From Acinetobacter sp. ANC 3929 (GTDB lineage: Bacteria > Pseudomonadota > Gammaproteobacteria > Pseudomonadales > Moraxellaceae): a stretch of 64,000 nucleotides of DNA. The stretch spans positions 496,001 to 560,000 of the forward strand of contig NZ_KB850000.1 of assembly GCF_000369405.1 (NCBI RefSeq), read 5' to 3'. A program made the position numbers and the translations under genes. This document shows positions 55,072 to 62,881 of the stretch, piece by piece (position 1 is the first letter of the stretch; each line of letters starts with the position of its first letter). The notes below the pieces were generated by a model. It searched no databases. It was not told where the DNA came from and saw nothing but the letters and a program-made list of their open reading frames with translations.

Positions 55072-55524
55072 ATGCCTCAATATCTGAAAATTGCTGAAAA
55101 TATCTACAGAAAATTTCAGCAAAATGATCAGTTTATGATTGATAAACAAGACTGTTTAAATCTCATCATCAAGCAGATTCGTAAAGAGTTAATCGATACG
55201 GATTTAAAGCTAGTTTACAACTATATCGATTTTGTTGATGGCTTTAAAGAACCCGCAAAAGATGGTCCTATCAGTCTGGATATTAGTCTTATTCCAAGCT
55301 ATAAGCACAAGGATGAGTTTGTTCTATGGCTTGCGGGGTTTATTGAAAAAATTACAGAAGGCGGTGTGAAACGTCTACCACCGATACATAAGGATATCCC
55401 ACCAGAATTTACTTTTCAAAGTGATCCAAATGTTATTTTGGACATAAGAAATGAGCATAGCGGGGAAAGAATTATTTCTTACTTTAGAAGTGATGATTTC
55501 GCTGACGAAATTAAAGGTATTTGA
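55072..55524 (+). CDS. Hypothetical protein, MPQYLK paralogue 1
   Basis: 150 residues from the ATG at 55072, which has GAGAGG upstream (an earlier in-frame start adds only six residues). Cytoplasmic, mixed alpha/beta: MPQYLKIAENIYRKFQQNDQ, RKELIDTDLKLVYNYIDFVD, GPISLDISLIPSYKHKDEFV, LWLAGFIEKIT, and the end GERIISYFRSDD. It is clearly homologous to the protein at 58301-58729 over its whole length, which is the strongest evidence that it is real. Function unknown. Confidence 0.8.
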   Translation: MPQYLKIAENIYRKFQQNDQFMIDKQDCLNLIIKQIRKELIDTDLKLVYNYIDFVDGFKEPAKDGPISLDISLIPSYKHKDEFVLWLAGFIEKITEGGVKRLPPIHKDIPPEFTFQSDPNVILDIRNEHSGERIISYFRSDDFADEIKGI

Positions 55525-55607
55525 AATTTATAAAGAATTTCAAAATGACTGATTTAAATTCGTGTTAATTAGAACAACAAAACGTCTTTCCAATTAAGGT
55601 GTAGAAT

Positions 55608-56087
55608 ATGCCAACAAGTGAGAATGAATTGACAATATTTGAAGTTTTACGTGAAAGTCATGAAAAACAAAGGAATTTTTCTGAAAAGTTAATTAGAACA
55701 TCGGGTGATAGCGAAGAAAGAAGAGAACTTTTTGAGCTTCTGAAAAATGAACTTTTTGCACATGCTGTGGCAGAAGATCGATATTTATACATTCCATTAA
55801 TGATGTCAGATGCAGGATTAAATATTACGCGTCATGCTTTGTCAGAGCATCATGAAATGGATGAGCTACTGGAAAAGCTGACAGAAACTGAATTCAGTCA
55901 TACTGGATGGCTTGCGATTGCTAAAAAATTATCTCATGTCGTTCATCATCATTTAGAGGAAGAAGAGCATCGCTTTTTTCAACAAGCAGGGAAAATTTTG
56001 CCTGAGAAGCAGAAAAAAGAGTTAGCTCAGAAATATCGTGCAGAATATATAAAATATTTAAATAAAGACAAAGATAGTCTGACTTAA
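55608..56087 (+). CDS. Hemerythrin-like domain protein
   Basis: 159 residues, four-helix bundle with a di-iron His/Glu ligand set: FEVLRESHEKQRNF, LFAHAVAEDRYLY, ITRHALSEHHEMDELLEKL, and VVHHHLEEEEHRFFQ. Such cytoplasmic proteins bind O2, NO or iron and often belong to oxidative or nitrosative stress responses. Monocistronic with a terminator. It opens a run of stress-type genes. Confidence 0.9.
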   Translation: MPTSENELTIFEVLRESHEKQRNFSEKLIRTSGDSEERRELFELLKNELFAHAVAEDRYLYIPLMMSDAGLNITRHALSEHHEMDELLEKLTETEFSHTGWLAIAKKLSHVVHHHLEEEEHRFFQQAGKILPEKQKKELAQKYRAEYIKYLNKDKDSLT

Positions 56088-56112
56088 AATAATAGAAGTT
56101 TATGAAATCATT

Positions 56113-56136
56113 AAACCCTCAATATGAGGGTTTTTT
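56113..56136 (+). terminator. Rho-independent terminator
   Basis: AAACCCTCA, loop ATA, TGAGGGTTT, then TTT; after the hemerythrin gene. Confidence 0.9.
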
Positions 56137-56337
56137 GATTTTAATTATTTAAGAGTGTCATCCTATTTCAAGATGTTTCTCTATTTACCATAAGTGATAA
56201 ACATTAACTTAAAGAAAATTCTTATCACTGTTTTTAACAAATAACTCGCTTATGGTGAAAGTACACACAATTCATTTATTCAAATTCCAGTTGAGAATTT
56301 TGTTTTGAGTGGATTATTTTCTTAAAGGAGAGAAAAG

Positions 56338-56880
56338 ATGATAAACCAAGATGATTATGATCGTGAACGTATTAGAAATGCACCAGATGAAGTAAAAGAA
56401 GAGCTAAATGCCGATCCCATTACAGGTGAACCTGGTTCACATCCAGTTGGAACTGGGATTGGAGCTGCGGGTGGTGCAGCAACAGGTGCTGTCGTAGGGA
56501 GTGTTGGTGGTCCATTAGGGACTTTAGTGGGTGGTGCAGTAGGCGCAGTTGTAGGAGGTTTGGCTGGAAAAGCTGTAGGAGAAGCCATAGACCCTACGAT
56601 CGAAGATGCCTACTGGCGTGAAAACTACTTGAATCAGCCTTATTATAATGATGCAAACGCCAAATATCCGAATCTAGATTATGATCGGGATTATCGAGAT
56701 GCCTATCGAGTGGGTTACGAAAAACGTTATGGTTATGATCCAGATGTGGCGTTTGAAGAGGTTGAACCCGAGTTAAGAACCAACTGGGAACAGTCCAAAG
56801 CTGAATCACGCCTATCATGGGAAGAAGCAAAACATGCTTCACGTGATGCTTGGAATAGAAATAGTAAGTATAACAAATAG
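56338..56880 (+). CDS. Glycine-zipper protein with WE-rich tail
   Basis: 180 residues. An acidic start, then a Gly/Ala/Val glycine-zipper stretch (about residues 40-84: GTGIGAAGGAATGAVVGSVG and on) able to insert into or span a membrane as a hairpin. The soluble tail reads YWRENYLNQPYYN, LDYDRDYRDAYRVGYEKRYG, FEEVEPELRTNWEQSKAESR, LSWEEAKHASRDAWNR. The tail is homologous to the 106-residue protein at 59814-60134. No signal peptide. AAAGGAGAG precedes the ATG. Function unknown; envelope or desiccation stress is a guess. Confidence 0.82.
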   Translation: MINQDDYDRERIRNAPDEVKEELNADPITGEPGSHPVGTGIGAAGGAATGAVVGSVGGPLGTLVGGAVGAVVGGLAGKAVGEAIDPTIEDAYWRENYLNQPYYNDANAKYPNLDYDRDYRDAYRVGYEKRYGYDPDVAFEEVEPELRTNWEQSKAESRLSWEEAKHASRDAWNRNSKYNK

Positions 56881-56903
56881 AGATCGGCATTGGTCAGGCT
56901 TAG

Positions 56904-56933
56904 AACCCTATTCTTAAAAGAATAGGGTTTTTT
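56904..56933 (+). terminator. Rho-independent terminator
   Basis: AACCCTATTCT, loop TAAA, AGAATAGGGTT, then T; after the glycine-zipper gene. Confidence 0.9.
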
Positions 56934-57065
56934 ATGCAAGGGATATTTACTGTTATTTTATATATCTATAAATAAAAATGGTCTGTATGGTTTTTCGGGA
57001 TTAATCAGTAAATAATAGATAAAATATTTATTTTTCTCTAGGATTATTTGGTGGTGAAAGCAAAT

Positions 57066-57094
57066 AAACCGAGGGGGAATTCACCTCGGTTTTA
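57066..57094 (+). terminator. Orphan terminator-like hairpin
   Basis: AAACCGAGG / CCTCGGTTT with a 9-base loop, then T. No intact gene precedes it within 130 bases. Confidence 0.6.
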
Positions 57095-57423
57095 AAATTG
57101 ATATTTGACTGTGCAAAGTGCTATTTGAAACGTCTGCCAGAACATATGAGTCTAGATTTTGTTCTAATTTAAATTTTAGTCTTAAAGTTTTGGTTAATAC
57201 ACGATGTTTCTTAAATTAAACTTGTTTCTAGATGTTTGGTTAATATTTTATTTAAAAATATAAATCCTTGTTTTTAAGGCTGTTGCTTTATTTTTGTTGT
57301 ATTTTAGTTTTTAATTTAATTACATAAAATTTCATTCTTTAAGAAAGTTAAAATAAGTAGGAGCGAAAGTTACATGAAAAAAAGTCAGTATAAGGTTTTT
57401 GAAATATATTAATGAGGTATGAT

Positions 57424-57585
57424 ATGTTGAAGACAATTATTACTTTAGGAACAGGTGTTGCTTTAGGCTGTTATTATAAGTCTCATAAAGATAAGACCAA
57501 ATTATCGAGTGAGAAACGAGATGAGGATATTAACTTGAGTGATGAAGTTAAAGGAAAAAAGGTGCTGAGTAAGTACCTGAAATAG
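57424..57585 (+). CDS. Small glycine-zipper/anchored protein
   Basis: 53 residues: MLKTIITLGTGVALGCYYKS, HKDKTKLSSEKRDEDINLSD, EVKGKKVLSKYLK. A short hydrophobic Gly-rich N-terminus (membrane anchor, perhaps a lipoprotein signal with ALGC) and a charged, probably disordered tail. GAGG lies 6 nt before the ATG and a strong terminator follows 8 bases after the stop, so it is a real monocistronic gene. Function unknown. Confidence 0.72.
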   Translation: MLKTIITLGTGVALGCYYKSHKDKTKLSSEKRDEDINLSDEVKGKKVLSKYLK

Positions 57586-57592
57586 ACTTGAG

Positions 57593-57620
57593 AAAAGAAG
57601 CTTGGTTACAAGCTTCTTTT
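57593..57620 (+). terminator. Rho-independent terminator
   Basis: AAAAGAAGCTTG, loop GTTA, CAAGCTTCTTTT. Confidence 0.9.
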
Positions 57621-57763
57621 ATATCACCCTATAACCATGCAGTATAAATAAATGGAATATGCAGGATAATCGAAGAAATAGTGATGAAATAGCATCAAAT
57701 TATCATTTTGATGCTGAATAATTTTCTATCTATTTTAGTGAAATCTTAAACAAGCGAGAGGTA

Positions 57764-58024
57764 ATGAAAATGAAGAATTTACTTGCGAAAAGTATCGCAT
57801 TAAGTTTTGTTTTCACACTTGCAGCATGTGAAAAGAACAAAACAGCAGATAATTCTGCGCTTCGACAGGAAACAACCACACCGCATTCGATGGAAACTGA
57901 ACCTGTGCCAAATAGTAATCAGCTACACGATGATATGCAGCATGAGGCTTCAGTACCTGTAACAAATCAAGATGGTACATCAGATGCTCATACGGGCAGT
58001 GCCACCTCGCAGCAAACCCCTTAG
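57764..58024 (+). CDS. Small lipoprotein
   Basis: 86 residues. Lipoprotein signal MKMKNLLAKSIALSFVFTLA with lipobox TLAAC (Cys22); an in-frame ATG two codons later is also possible. The mature part is hydrophilic and disordered (NKTADNSALRQETTTPHSME, HDDMQHEASVPVTNQDGTSD), with no domain. Such short lipoproteins coat the envelope. GAGAGG lies upstream and a strong terminator follows. Confidence 0.8.
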   Translation: MKMKNLLAKSIALSFVFTLAACEKNKTADNSALRQETTTPHSMETEPVPNSNQLHDDMQHEASVPVTNQDGTSDAHTGSATSQQTP

Positions 58025-58055
58025 CTGTTCATACTTAATATAATTAATCTATAGG

Positions 58056-58091
58056 AAAAAGTTGAAGTTTGAGCAATAACTTCAACTTTTT
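58056..58091 (+). terminator. Rho-independent terminator
   Basis: AAAAAGTTGAAGTT and AACTTCAACTTTTT, 14 perfect pairs, after the small lipoprotein gene. Confidence 0.9.
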
Positions 58092-58300
58092 CAGGCGTTT
58101 TGGGAGAAATAGATGTAAGACTAGATATTGTTTTTATGTGATGTGATACACATTATTTTTTTGTAATGGTGGATTTGTCACTTATCGTGTAATTTTTATG
58201 TATACGAATTTTTAATTTAGTAGCATAAGTCAAAACAATATTAACAATTGATTACTTTAAATAGAGCAAACTCGCATAATAGAAAAAAAGGAATAATCTC

Positions 58301-58729
58301 ATGCCCCAATATTTAAAATTAGCAGAAAAAATATATTTGAATGTTAAAGATTCAAAAGGCTTTGTAGATGAACCTTTAGAAGATCTAAATAATTTAATGA
58401 TTGAGCTACGGATTGAAATAAAAGAAACAGATTTTAAGATACTTTATAACTATATAAATTTTGAAGATCTACTCATGAATTCAAAAGATTTGCCATTAAG
58501 TTTGGATATTAGTATTTTACCTAAAAGTAAAAATAGAACCGAATATATTCTATGGCTTGCCAGTTTTATTGAAAAAGTCACAATATCCAACAGTAAAAAA
58601 AAATCTAACTTAAATAGTAAGGTGATTGTGCCTGACTACCACTATGATGATGTTGGAAACATTGTGAATAGAACAAAAAATAACGGTGATGCAATTGTTT
58701 CATATTTCAAGGATAAGCAGTCCGTCTAA
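58301..58729 (+). CDS. Hypothetical protein, MPQYLK paralogue 2
   Basis: 142 residues, homologous to 55072-55524: both begin MPQYLK.AE.IY, share LDIS.LP/IP, LWLA.FIEK and end with a ...IVSYF/IISYF motif. AAGGAATAATCTC precedes the ATG. The region after the FIEK motif differs most (NSKKKSNLNSK here). Cytoplasmic, function unknown. The duplicate lies about 2.8 kb from its partner in the same direction. Confidence 0.8.
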   Translation: MPQYLKLAEKIYLNVKDSKGFVDEPLEDLNNLMIELRIEIKETDFKILYNYINFEDLLMNSKDLPLSLDISILPKSKNRTEYILWLASFIEKVTISNSKKKSNLNSKVIVPDYHYDDVGNIVNRTKNNGDAIVSYFKDKQSV

Positions 58730-58768
58730 TATATTAAATTTTACTAAGTTATATCGAAGGGTTTGGAA

Positions 58769-58996
58769 ATGGTAAAGCAATATATGCTAAAAGAAGTTGA
58801 TGCCAGCAGTGAGACAGGCGATAAAATTATTGTCGAGCAAATTTATGAAATGGAACCTGCTACAGATTTAGTGGTCGGTAACTTAGCATGGTCACCATTG
58901 TCTAAAGTAGTCATTAGAGATACGGTGATTCAACTCAACGAGGACTTAACATTTACTCATCCACGGACTGGAAAAACTTTTAGAATTGGCACTTAA
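58769..58996 (+). CDS. Small hypothetical protein
   Basis: 75 residues: MVKQYMLKEVDASSETGDKI, IVEQIYEMEPATDLVVGNLA, WSPLSKVVIRDTVIQLNEDL, TFTHPRTGKTFRIGT. Beta-rich, cytoplasmic, no known domain. The ATG at 58769 with AAGG upstream is preferred to a TTG two codons earlier. It follows the second MPQYLK gene by 39 bases and is probably in the same transcript. Confidence 0.7.
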   Translation: MVKQYMLKEVDASSETGDKIIVEQIYEMEPATDLVVGNLAWSPLSKVVIRDTVIQLNEDLTFTHPRTGKTFRIGT

Positions 58997-59103
58997 CATT
59001 TAACATTGAGAAGGATTGAGTATATCAAGTGAGATTTAGCTGATATGTGGTGTTAGCAACGACTCAGTCCAATCCTTGCTGTTGCAACGTGTACATTCTT
59101 GCT

Positions 59104-59712
59104 CTAAATGAAGCAACGCTGGGTCAAGCCACAATACATGCAAGAATAATAGCGTTGAATATTTAAATTATCTGCCTTTTTATAATGTTGAGGGAATAAG
59201 GGTAATCCCCATTTGGTATCTTCCTTGGCATAAAGAAGAATACTTAGGCAGCCATCGGTTTCCAGTAAAGCAACTTTGACTTGTCCCAAGTGCTCTACAC
59301 TTTTCTGACGTATTTCAGCAAAGAACTCATCATGTGAATATTTTTTCTTTTGCATGTCTTGTATCACTAATAACCCATCCTCAACGATGCACAGAGGTTT
59401 TCCTTCCAAAAGGATTTCAACCTTTTTGTTCTTCATCATCGTCCAGGTGACAAAACGATAGAGAATAATGATTGTGTCCATAACCACAAATGCTTGAACA
59501 ATTGGTGCATCGTCAATAAACATCGGATCACCAGCCGTACTCCCTAGACTAAGGATGATGGCAACTTCAAAGATAGATAATTGTCTAATTCCACGCTTAC
59601 CTGAAAGTTTGAGAAAAACTAAGATAAGAAGGAACATCACACAACAGCGAATGATAATTTCCAGAACTAGAGTCCAAGTTGTGTCGTGGAGGAAAACACC
59701 CATTAAATCCAT
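59104..59712 (-). CDS. DUF421 (YetF-like) membrane protein
   Basis: 202 residues. Two or three N-terminal membrane helices (TLVLEIIIRCCVMFLLILVF, AFVVMDTIIILYRFVTW) and a cytoplasmic DUF421 domain (LSGKRGIRQLSIFEVAIILS, GSTAGDPMF, VEILLEGKPLCIVEDGLLVI). Relatives in Bacillus spore formers include germination/GerA-related and YetF proteins; the biochemical role is unknown. The C-terminal CMYCGLTQRC may bind zinc. Stands alone. Confidence 0.87.
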   Translation of the reverse strand: MDLMGVFLHDTTWTLVLEIIIRCCVMFLLILVFLKLSGKRGIRQLSIFEVAIILSLGSTAGDPMFIDDAPIVQAFVVMDTIIILYRFVTWTMMKNKKVEILLEGKPLCIVEDGLLVIQDMQKKKYSHDEFFAEIRQKSVEHLGQVKVALLETDGCLSILLYAKEDTKWGLPLFPQHYKKADNLNIQRYYSCMYCGLTQRCFI

Positions 59713-59762
59713 TAATTAGATACTCTTTCTTATCATTGGTAAGTGTATATATTTCACCCAAT

Positions 59763-59798
59763 AAAAATGAGCTTATGTTTCCAATAAGCTCATTTTTT
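59763..59798. terminator. Terminator after the WE-rich small protein gene
   Basis: AAAAATGAGCTTAT and ATAAGCTCATTTTT, 14 perfect pairs, T run on both sides. Confidence 0.9.
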
Positions 59799-59813
59799 GT
59801 AGCGTAAATGATT

Positions 59814-60134
59814 TTAAATTCGATCCCAAGCATCCTTGATGGCTTGCTTGGCTTGTTCCCATTTCAATCTTGATTCAGCTTTTAGTTCTTCCCATGATTG
59901 TTTGAGGTTTCCTTCAACATCCTCAAACTGGGTATTGCGATCATGCTCAGCACGTGCGCGACTGCCAAGCTCATAAGCTTTGGAAAAATCTCGGTCATAA
60001 TCAAGGTCGGGTGTATCGAGTGAAGCTTCTTGATAATAAGGGCGCGTCACATAACTTGAACGCCAATGATCATTGGGGTCGATATTTACGCGTGAAGTTT
60101 GATTATTGGTATTGGTTAAATTCGGATTTGTCAT
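59814..60134 (-). CDS. Small hydrophilic protein with WE-rich tail
   Basis: 106 residues. The first 30 are Asn/Thr-rich and disordered (MTNPNLTNTNNQTSRVNIDP). The rest matches the tail of the glycine-zipper protein at 56338: HWRSSYVTRPYYQ, LDYDRDFSKAYELG, FEDVEGNLKQSWEELKAESR, LKWEQAKQAIKDAWDR. Here there is no membrane segment, so the shared block occurs once anchored and once soluble. Amphipathic helical, function unknown; likely stress related. Confidence 0.82.
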   Translation of the reverse strand: MTNPNLTNTNNQTSRVNIDPNDHWRSSYVTRPYYQEASLDTPDLDYDRDFSKAYELGSRARAEHDRNTQFEDVEGNLKQSWEELKAESRLKWEQAKQAIKDAWDRI

Positions 60135-60169
60135 GATAATTCTCCAGCTAATTTTGCAGATTAGATAAA

Positions 60170-60202
60170 ATTTAGGAGAATATTTTTATTATTCTCCTAA
60201 AT
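60170..60202 (-). terminator. Terminator after the Q/N-rich gene
   Basis: ATTTAGGAGAATA / TATTCTCCTAAAT, 13 perfect pairs, between the two minus-strand genes. Confidence 0.75.
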
Positions 60203-60228
60203 ATCTATGGATCAAAAATAATCAGGAA

Positions 60229-60411
60229 TTACTTTTGTTGATTACTTTGGTTTGATCCTTGGCGGTTTTCATCTTTTTGATGAGACCCTTGTTGCTGACG
60301 ATTGTCATTTTGCTGTTGTTGCTGCTGTTGACGGTTGTCATTATTTTGGTTTTGCTGCTGTTGCTGTGGATTATTACGCTCTTCATTGCGTTGATTATTT
60401 GTATTACTCAT
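60229..60411 (-). CDS. Q/N-rich low-complexity protein
   Basis: 60 residues from the ATG at 60409-60411, which has GAGGTG 7 nt upstream: MSNTNNQRNEERNNPQQQQQ, NQNNDNRQQQQQQQNDNRQQ, QGSHQKDENRQGSNQSNQQK. Almost only Gln, Asn, Arg, Asp and Glu, so fully disordered and very hydrophilic. The good ribosome site and terminator show it is a gene and not just a repeat. Glutamine tracts use mixed CAA/CAG codons. Possible hydrophilin or condensate-forming protein; function unknown. Confidence 0.72.
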   Translation of the reverse strand: MSNTNNQRNEERNNPQQQQQNQNNDNRQQQQQQQNDNRQQQGSHQKDENRQGSNQSNQQK

Positions 60412-60845
60412 GATCGTACACCTCATTTGGTTTTGGATTTTATCTGAGTAAATCAGATGATTTAATTAAAACATTTTTTTAATTTTAAAATAGTGCCAGC
60501 CTGTTTCATTATATTTAAATGTAATGCAATTGTTCTTGATAAATGGTGGTATTTTAATGGCTTAGCTTTTTTTATTTTTTAAATTTAAAACAGTATTAAT
60601 ATAACTTTATATATGAATTACATGTTGCAACATTTAACTTTGATTTAGTCTGGTTTTATGTGTTTTTATGATTTTTTTTAAATAAATAATTCAAAATATT
60701 AGAATGTAAAAAGTCATCAATCACAGGGTATTGATATAGATCGTATTTTAAATGGTGCTGTTGCAATATTAACCAGAATTAACAAAATTAAAGCAGGATT
60801 CAGGGATGAACAACGTAATGTGATCTTATATTTTCGATTCGGAGA
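60412..60845. other. Intergenic region, no gene seen
   Basis: AT-rich divergent promoter region between the Q/N-rich gene and the iron redox enzyme gene. Confidence 0.5.
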
Positions 60846-62261
60846 ATGAAAATGCCAGTCGCCGTAAAAAAAAGATTGCTTGATTTATTGCAGGATGATC
60901 ATAAAAACTATTACGAGTTAGTTAGTTTTTTTCTAGATAGAGATATATCTAATTTTGAAAAAGAAAAGCAAGCCGTTAATTTATTAACTCATGAATTAGA
61001 AATTGTAAACTTAAAAAAATCATATATACCCAATAATGCTGAGGAAATAAAAGATTGGTATCAATCTGAAAATAGAAAAGTATGTCAAAGCTATCAAGAA
61101 TATTTATCTCATCGAAAGTCTGGAGAAGAACGCCAATACTTTAAAAATATAGGACAGGCATTTGAGTTCTTAGTGAAAGTCGCACCGACCAAAAAGGTAG
61201 ACGGTGCTTGGCTATACAGCATCGTCAATTATTGGAATGATCCGACTTTTCATGACCTTATTGTGATTTATTTGGAAGAACTAGGGCTAGGGCAGGCAAA
61301 ATCCAATCATGTATGTATCTATGATGATTTGCTCCGCAATCTAGGTTTAGATGATTTTGAATTTTTTCTTGATGATGAATATTATCATCATGCTGCCATT
61401 CAATTGGCTTTCGGATATGCGCCCCCTGAATTTATGCCAGAGATTATTGGCTTCAATCTTGGATACGAACAACTCCCTTTACATCTTTTAATTACCAATT
61501 ATGAGCTCAAAGAGTTGGGTATTGATGCCAAATATTTTAACTTACATATTACGATTGATAATCTTGCCAATGGTCATGCGCATAAGTCATTGAAGGTATT
61601 AGAAAATGTATATAAAAAATATAAAGATAAAATAATTTTTATGGATAAAGTGAAACGCGGCTATGCTTTAAATCAACATGGAATTTTATCCTCAAACATT
61701 ATTCAAGATCTTGATCTGGAAAGCTTCGTTCATAAAATTTTAAAGCGCAAGGCGATGATTGGCCAATCAGTGCATAACCAGAAGCAATTGATCGGATGTA
61801 AGTCTATTAATCAGTGGTTAGCAAATCCGCAGGAAATGAGTGATTTTATTCAACAACTGGTTGAGAAAAAATGGATTAAATTTAATCTTGCTCCTGAACA
61901 AAGTATGTTCTGGCGAATGATCAGTCATGAAGATGGGAAGATGTACGGTGTGTTTACTCCCGCAGAAAGACAGATTATTTATGATTGGATCGCTGGCGAC
62001 CAGTACTCGGCAATCGTTGCTCCTTATCATCACAACAAAAATAAAGATCAGCCTTTGCATGACTTTCTCTTTAGCTATATTTCTGATGGCGAACTGGAAA
62101 ATTTACAGAGAAAGATTAATCAAACCGATAATTTCGCATTGAAGTTATGTCAGTTAATTCCGTTCTTGGCGCCCGAATCTCATCATAAAAGCATAGGGCT
62201 GTGGAGTACCCAGAAATACGTTGAATTACTATTTCCTTATTTAAAAAATTCATCATCTTAG
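60846..62261 (+). CDS. Iron-containing redox enzyme family protein (haem-oxygenase-like fold)
   Basis: 471 residues. The middle part (about 160-300) fits the haem-oxygenase-like diiron group: LGLGQAKSNHVCIYDDLLRN, then ITNYELKELGIDAKYFNLHI, TIDNLANGHAHKSLKVLENV, with the E, H, D and H residues expected as metal ligands. Large N- and C-terminal extensions are mostly helical. Start at ATG 60846 or the ATG two codons on, behind CGGAG. Known members act as oxidases or desaturases in varied pathways; the reaction here is unknown. Monocistronic. Confidence 0.7.
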   Translation: MKMPVAVKKRLLDLLQDDHKNYYELVSFFLDRDISNFEKEKQAVNLLTHELEIVNLKKSYIPNNAEEIKDWYQSENRKVCQSYQEYLSHRKSGEERQYFKNIGQAFEFLVKVAPTKKVDGAWLYSIVNYWNDPTFHDLIVIYLEELGLGQAKSNHVCIYDDLLRNLGLDDFEFFLDDEYYHHAAIQLAFGYAPPEFMPEIIGFNLGYEQLPLHLLITNYELKELGIDAKYFNLHITIDNLANGHAHKSLKVLENVYKKYKDKIIFMDKVKRGYALNQHGILSSNIIQDLDLESFVHKILKRKAMIGQSVHNQKQLIGCKSINQWLANPQEMSDFIQQLVEKKWIKFNLAPEQSMFWRMISHEDGKMYGVFTPAERQIIYDWIAGDQYSAIVAPYHHNKNKDQPLHDFLFSYISDGELENLQRKINQTDNFALKLCQLIPFLAPESHHKSIGLWSTQKYVELLFPYLKNSSS

Positions 62262-62283
62262 TCAGTTGTAATCAAGATAAAAA

Positions 62284-62308
62284 ACCTCCTTTGGGAGGCT
62301 TTTTTTAC
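62284..62308 (+). terminator. Rho-independent terminator
   Basis: CCTCC, loop TTT, GGAGG region followed by CTTTTTTT. Confidence 0.85.
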
Positions 62309-62315
62309 TTATCTA

Positions 62316-62513
62316 TTAGAGGACGACTATAGAGCGTTTTATACCGTTATCTACAGCGCTGATCAGGGCAACTTTAGCTTTGAGCTTGTTGCTCCCTTGA
62401 TGTGTACTCTTAATAATTTCAGGTTCTGGGTGCATGACTTCCTGATGACCGGGTTGATGCTGTTGATGTTGCGCTTGAGCTGAAGCAGGATAATGGTTCG
62501 ACTGATTATTCAT
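62316..62513 (-). CDS. Small hydrophilic protein, His/Gln-rich
   Basis: 65 residues: MNNQSNHYPASAQAQHQQHQ, PGHQEVMHPEPEIIKSTHQG, SNKLKAKVALISAVDNGIKR, SIVVL. The N-terminal half is His/Gln-rich and disordered, the C-terminal half basic with a hydrophobic end. AAGGAC lies 7 nt upstream of the ATG. It resembles the other small hydrophilic proteins of this region in style, not in sequence. His-rich tracts might bind metal. Function unknown. Confidence 0.68.
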   Translation of the reverse strand: MNNQSNHYPASAQAQHQQHQPGHQEVMHPEPEIIKSTHQGSNKLKAKVALISAVDNGIKRSIVVL

Positions 62514-62881
62514 TGTGAGTGTCCTTTAAACTTATAATCCATAAGTTCAATGAGCTTTTAAAAACTTGTTAATTTTAGTAAGGACCATGTTTTGATTGGT
62601 TTTATTTGTATTTTTTAGCTAGAGGAATTCAAAAAATCTATCTGTACTGCTTTATAAAAATGAGTTGATATATTTGATGTTAGTTATTTTATCAAAGCCT
62701 ACCATATTAAATCTTAACATTTCATTATTAAATTTATGATGAGTACACTTGACCTTTAGGTAAATGAGTTCTATTTTGGAACTTAATTAAACTTTCACCA
62801 TATCAGGTGTGTCCGATCAGGACTGAAATTTACCCCACTATGGCTTGGGAAGTGAGAAAAATAAAGGAACAGGAGTTTTAT
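62514..62881. other. Intergenic region, no gene seen
   Basis: AT-rich; expected to hold promoters for the divergent small gene and the MaoC gene. Confidence 0.5.

Larger units (their letters stand above)
56881..57423. other. Intergenic region with two terminators
   Basis: Beyond the terminator of the glycine-zipper gene a second good hairpin (57066-57092) stands with no gene before it. The rest is very AT-rich DNA. Confidence 0.55.

Noticed and set aside
56355-56588. Minus-strand frame opposite the glycine-zipper gene
   Set aside because: Pro/Ala/Thr-rich mirror of GGN/GCN codons of the plus-strand gene.
60259-60447. Plus-strand frame rich in Leu opposite the Q/N-rich gene
   Set aside because: Leu runs are the complement of CAA/CAG glutamine codons; the minus-strand gene has the ribosome site and terminator.
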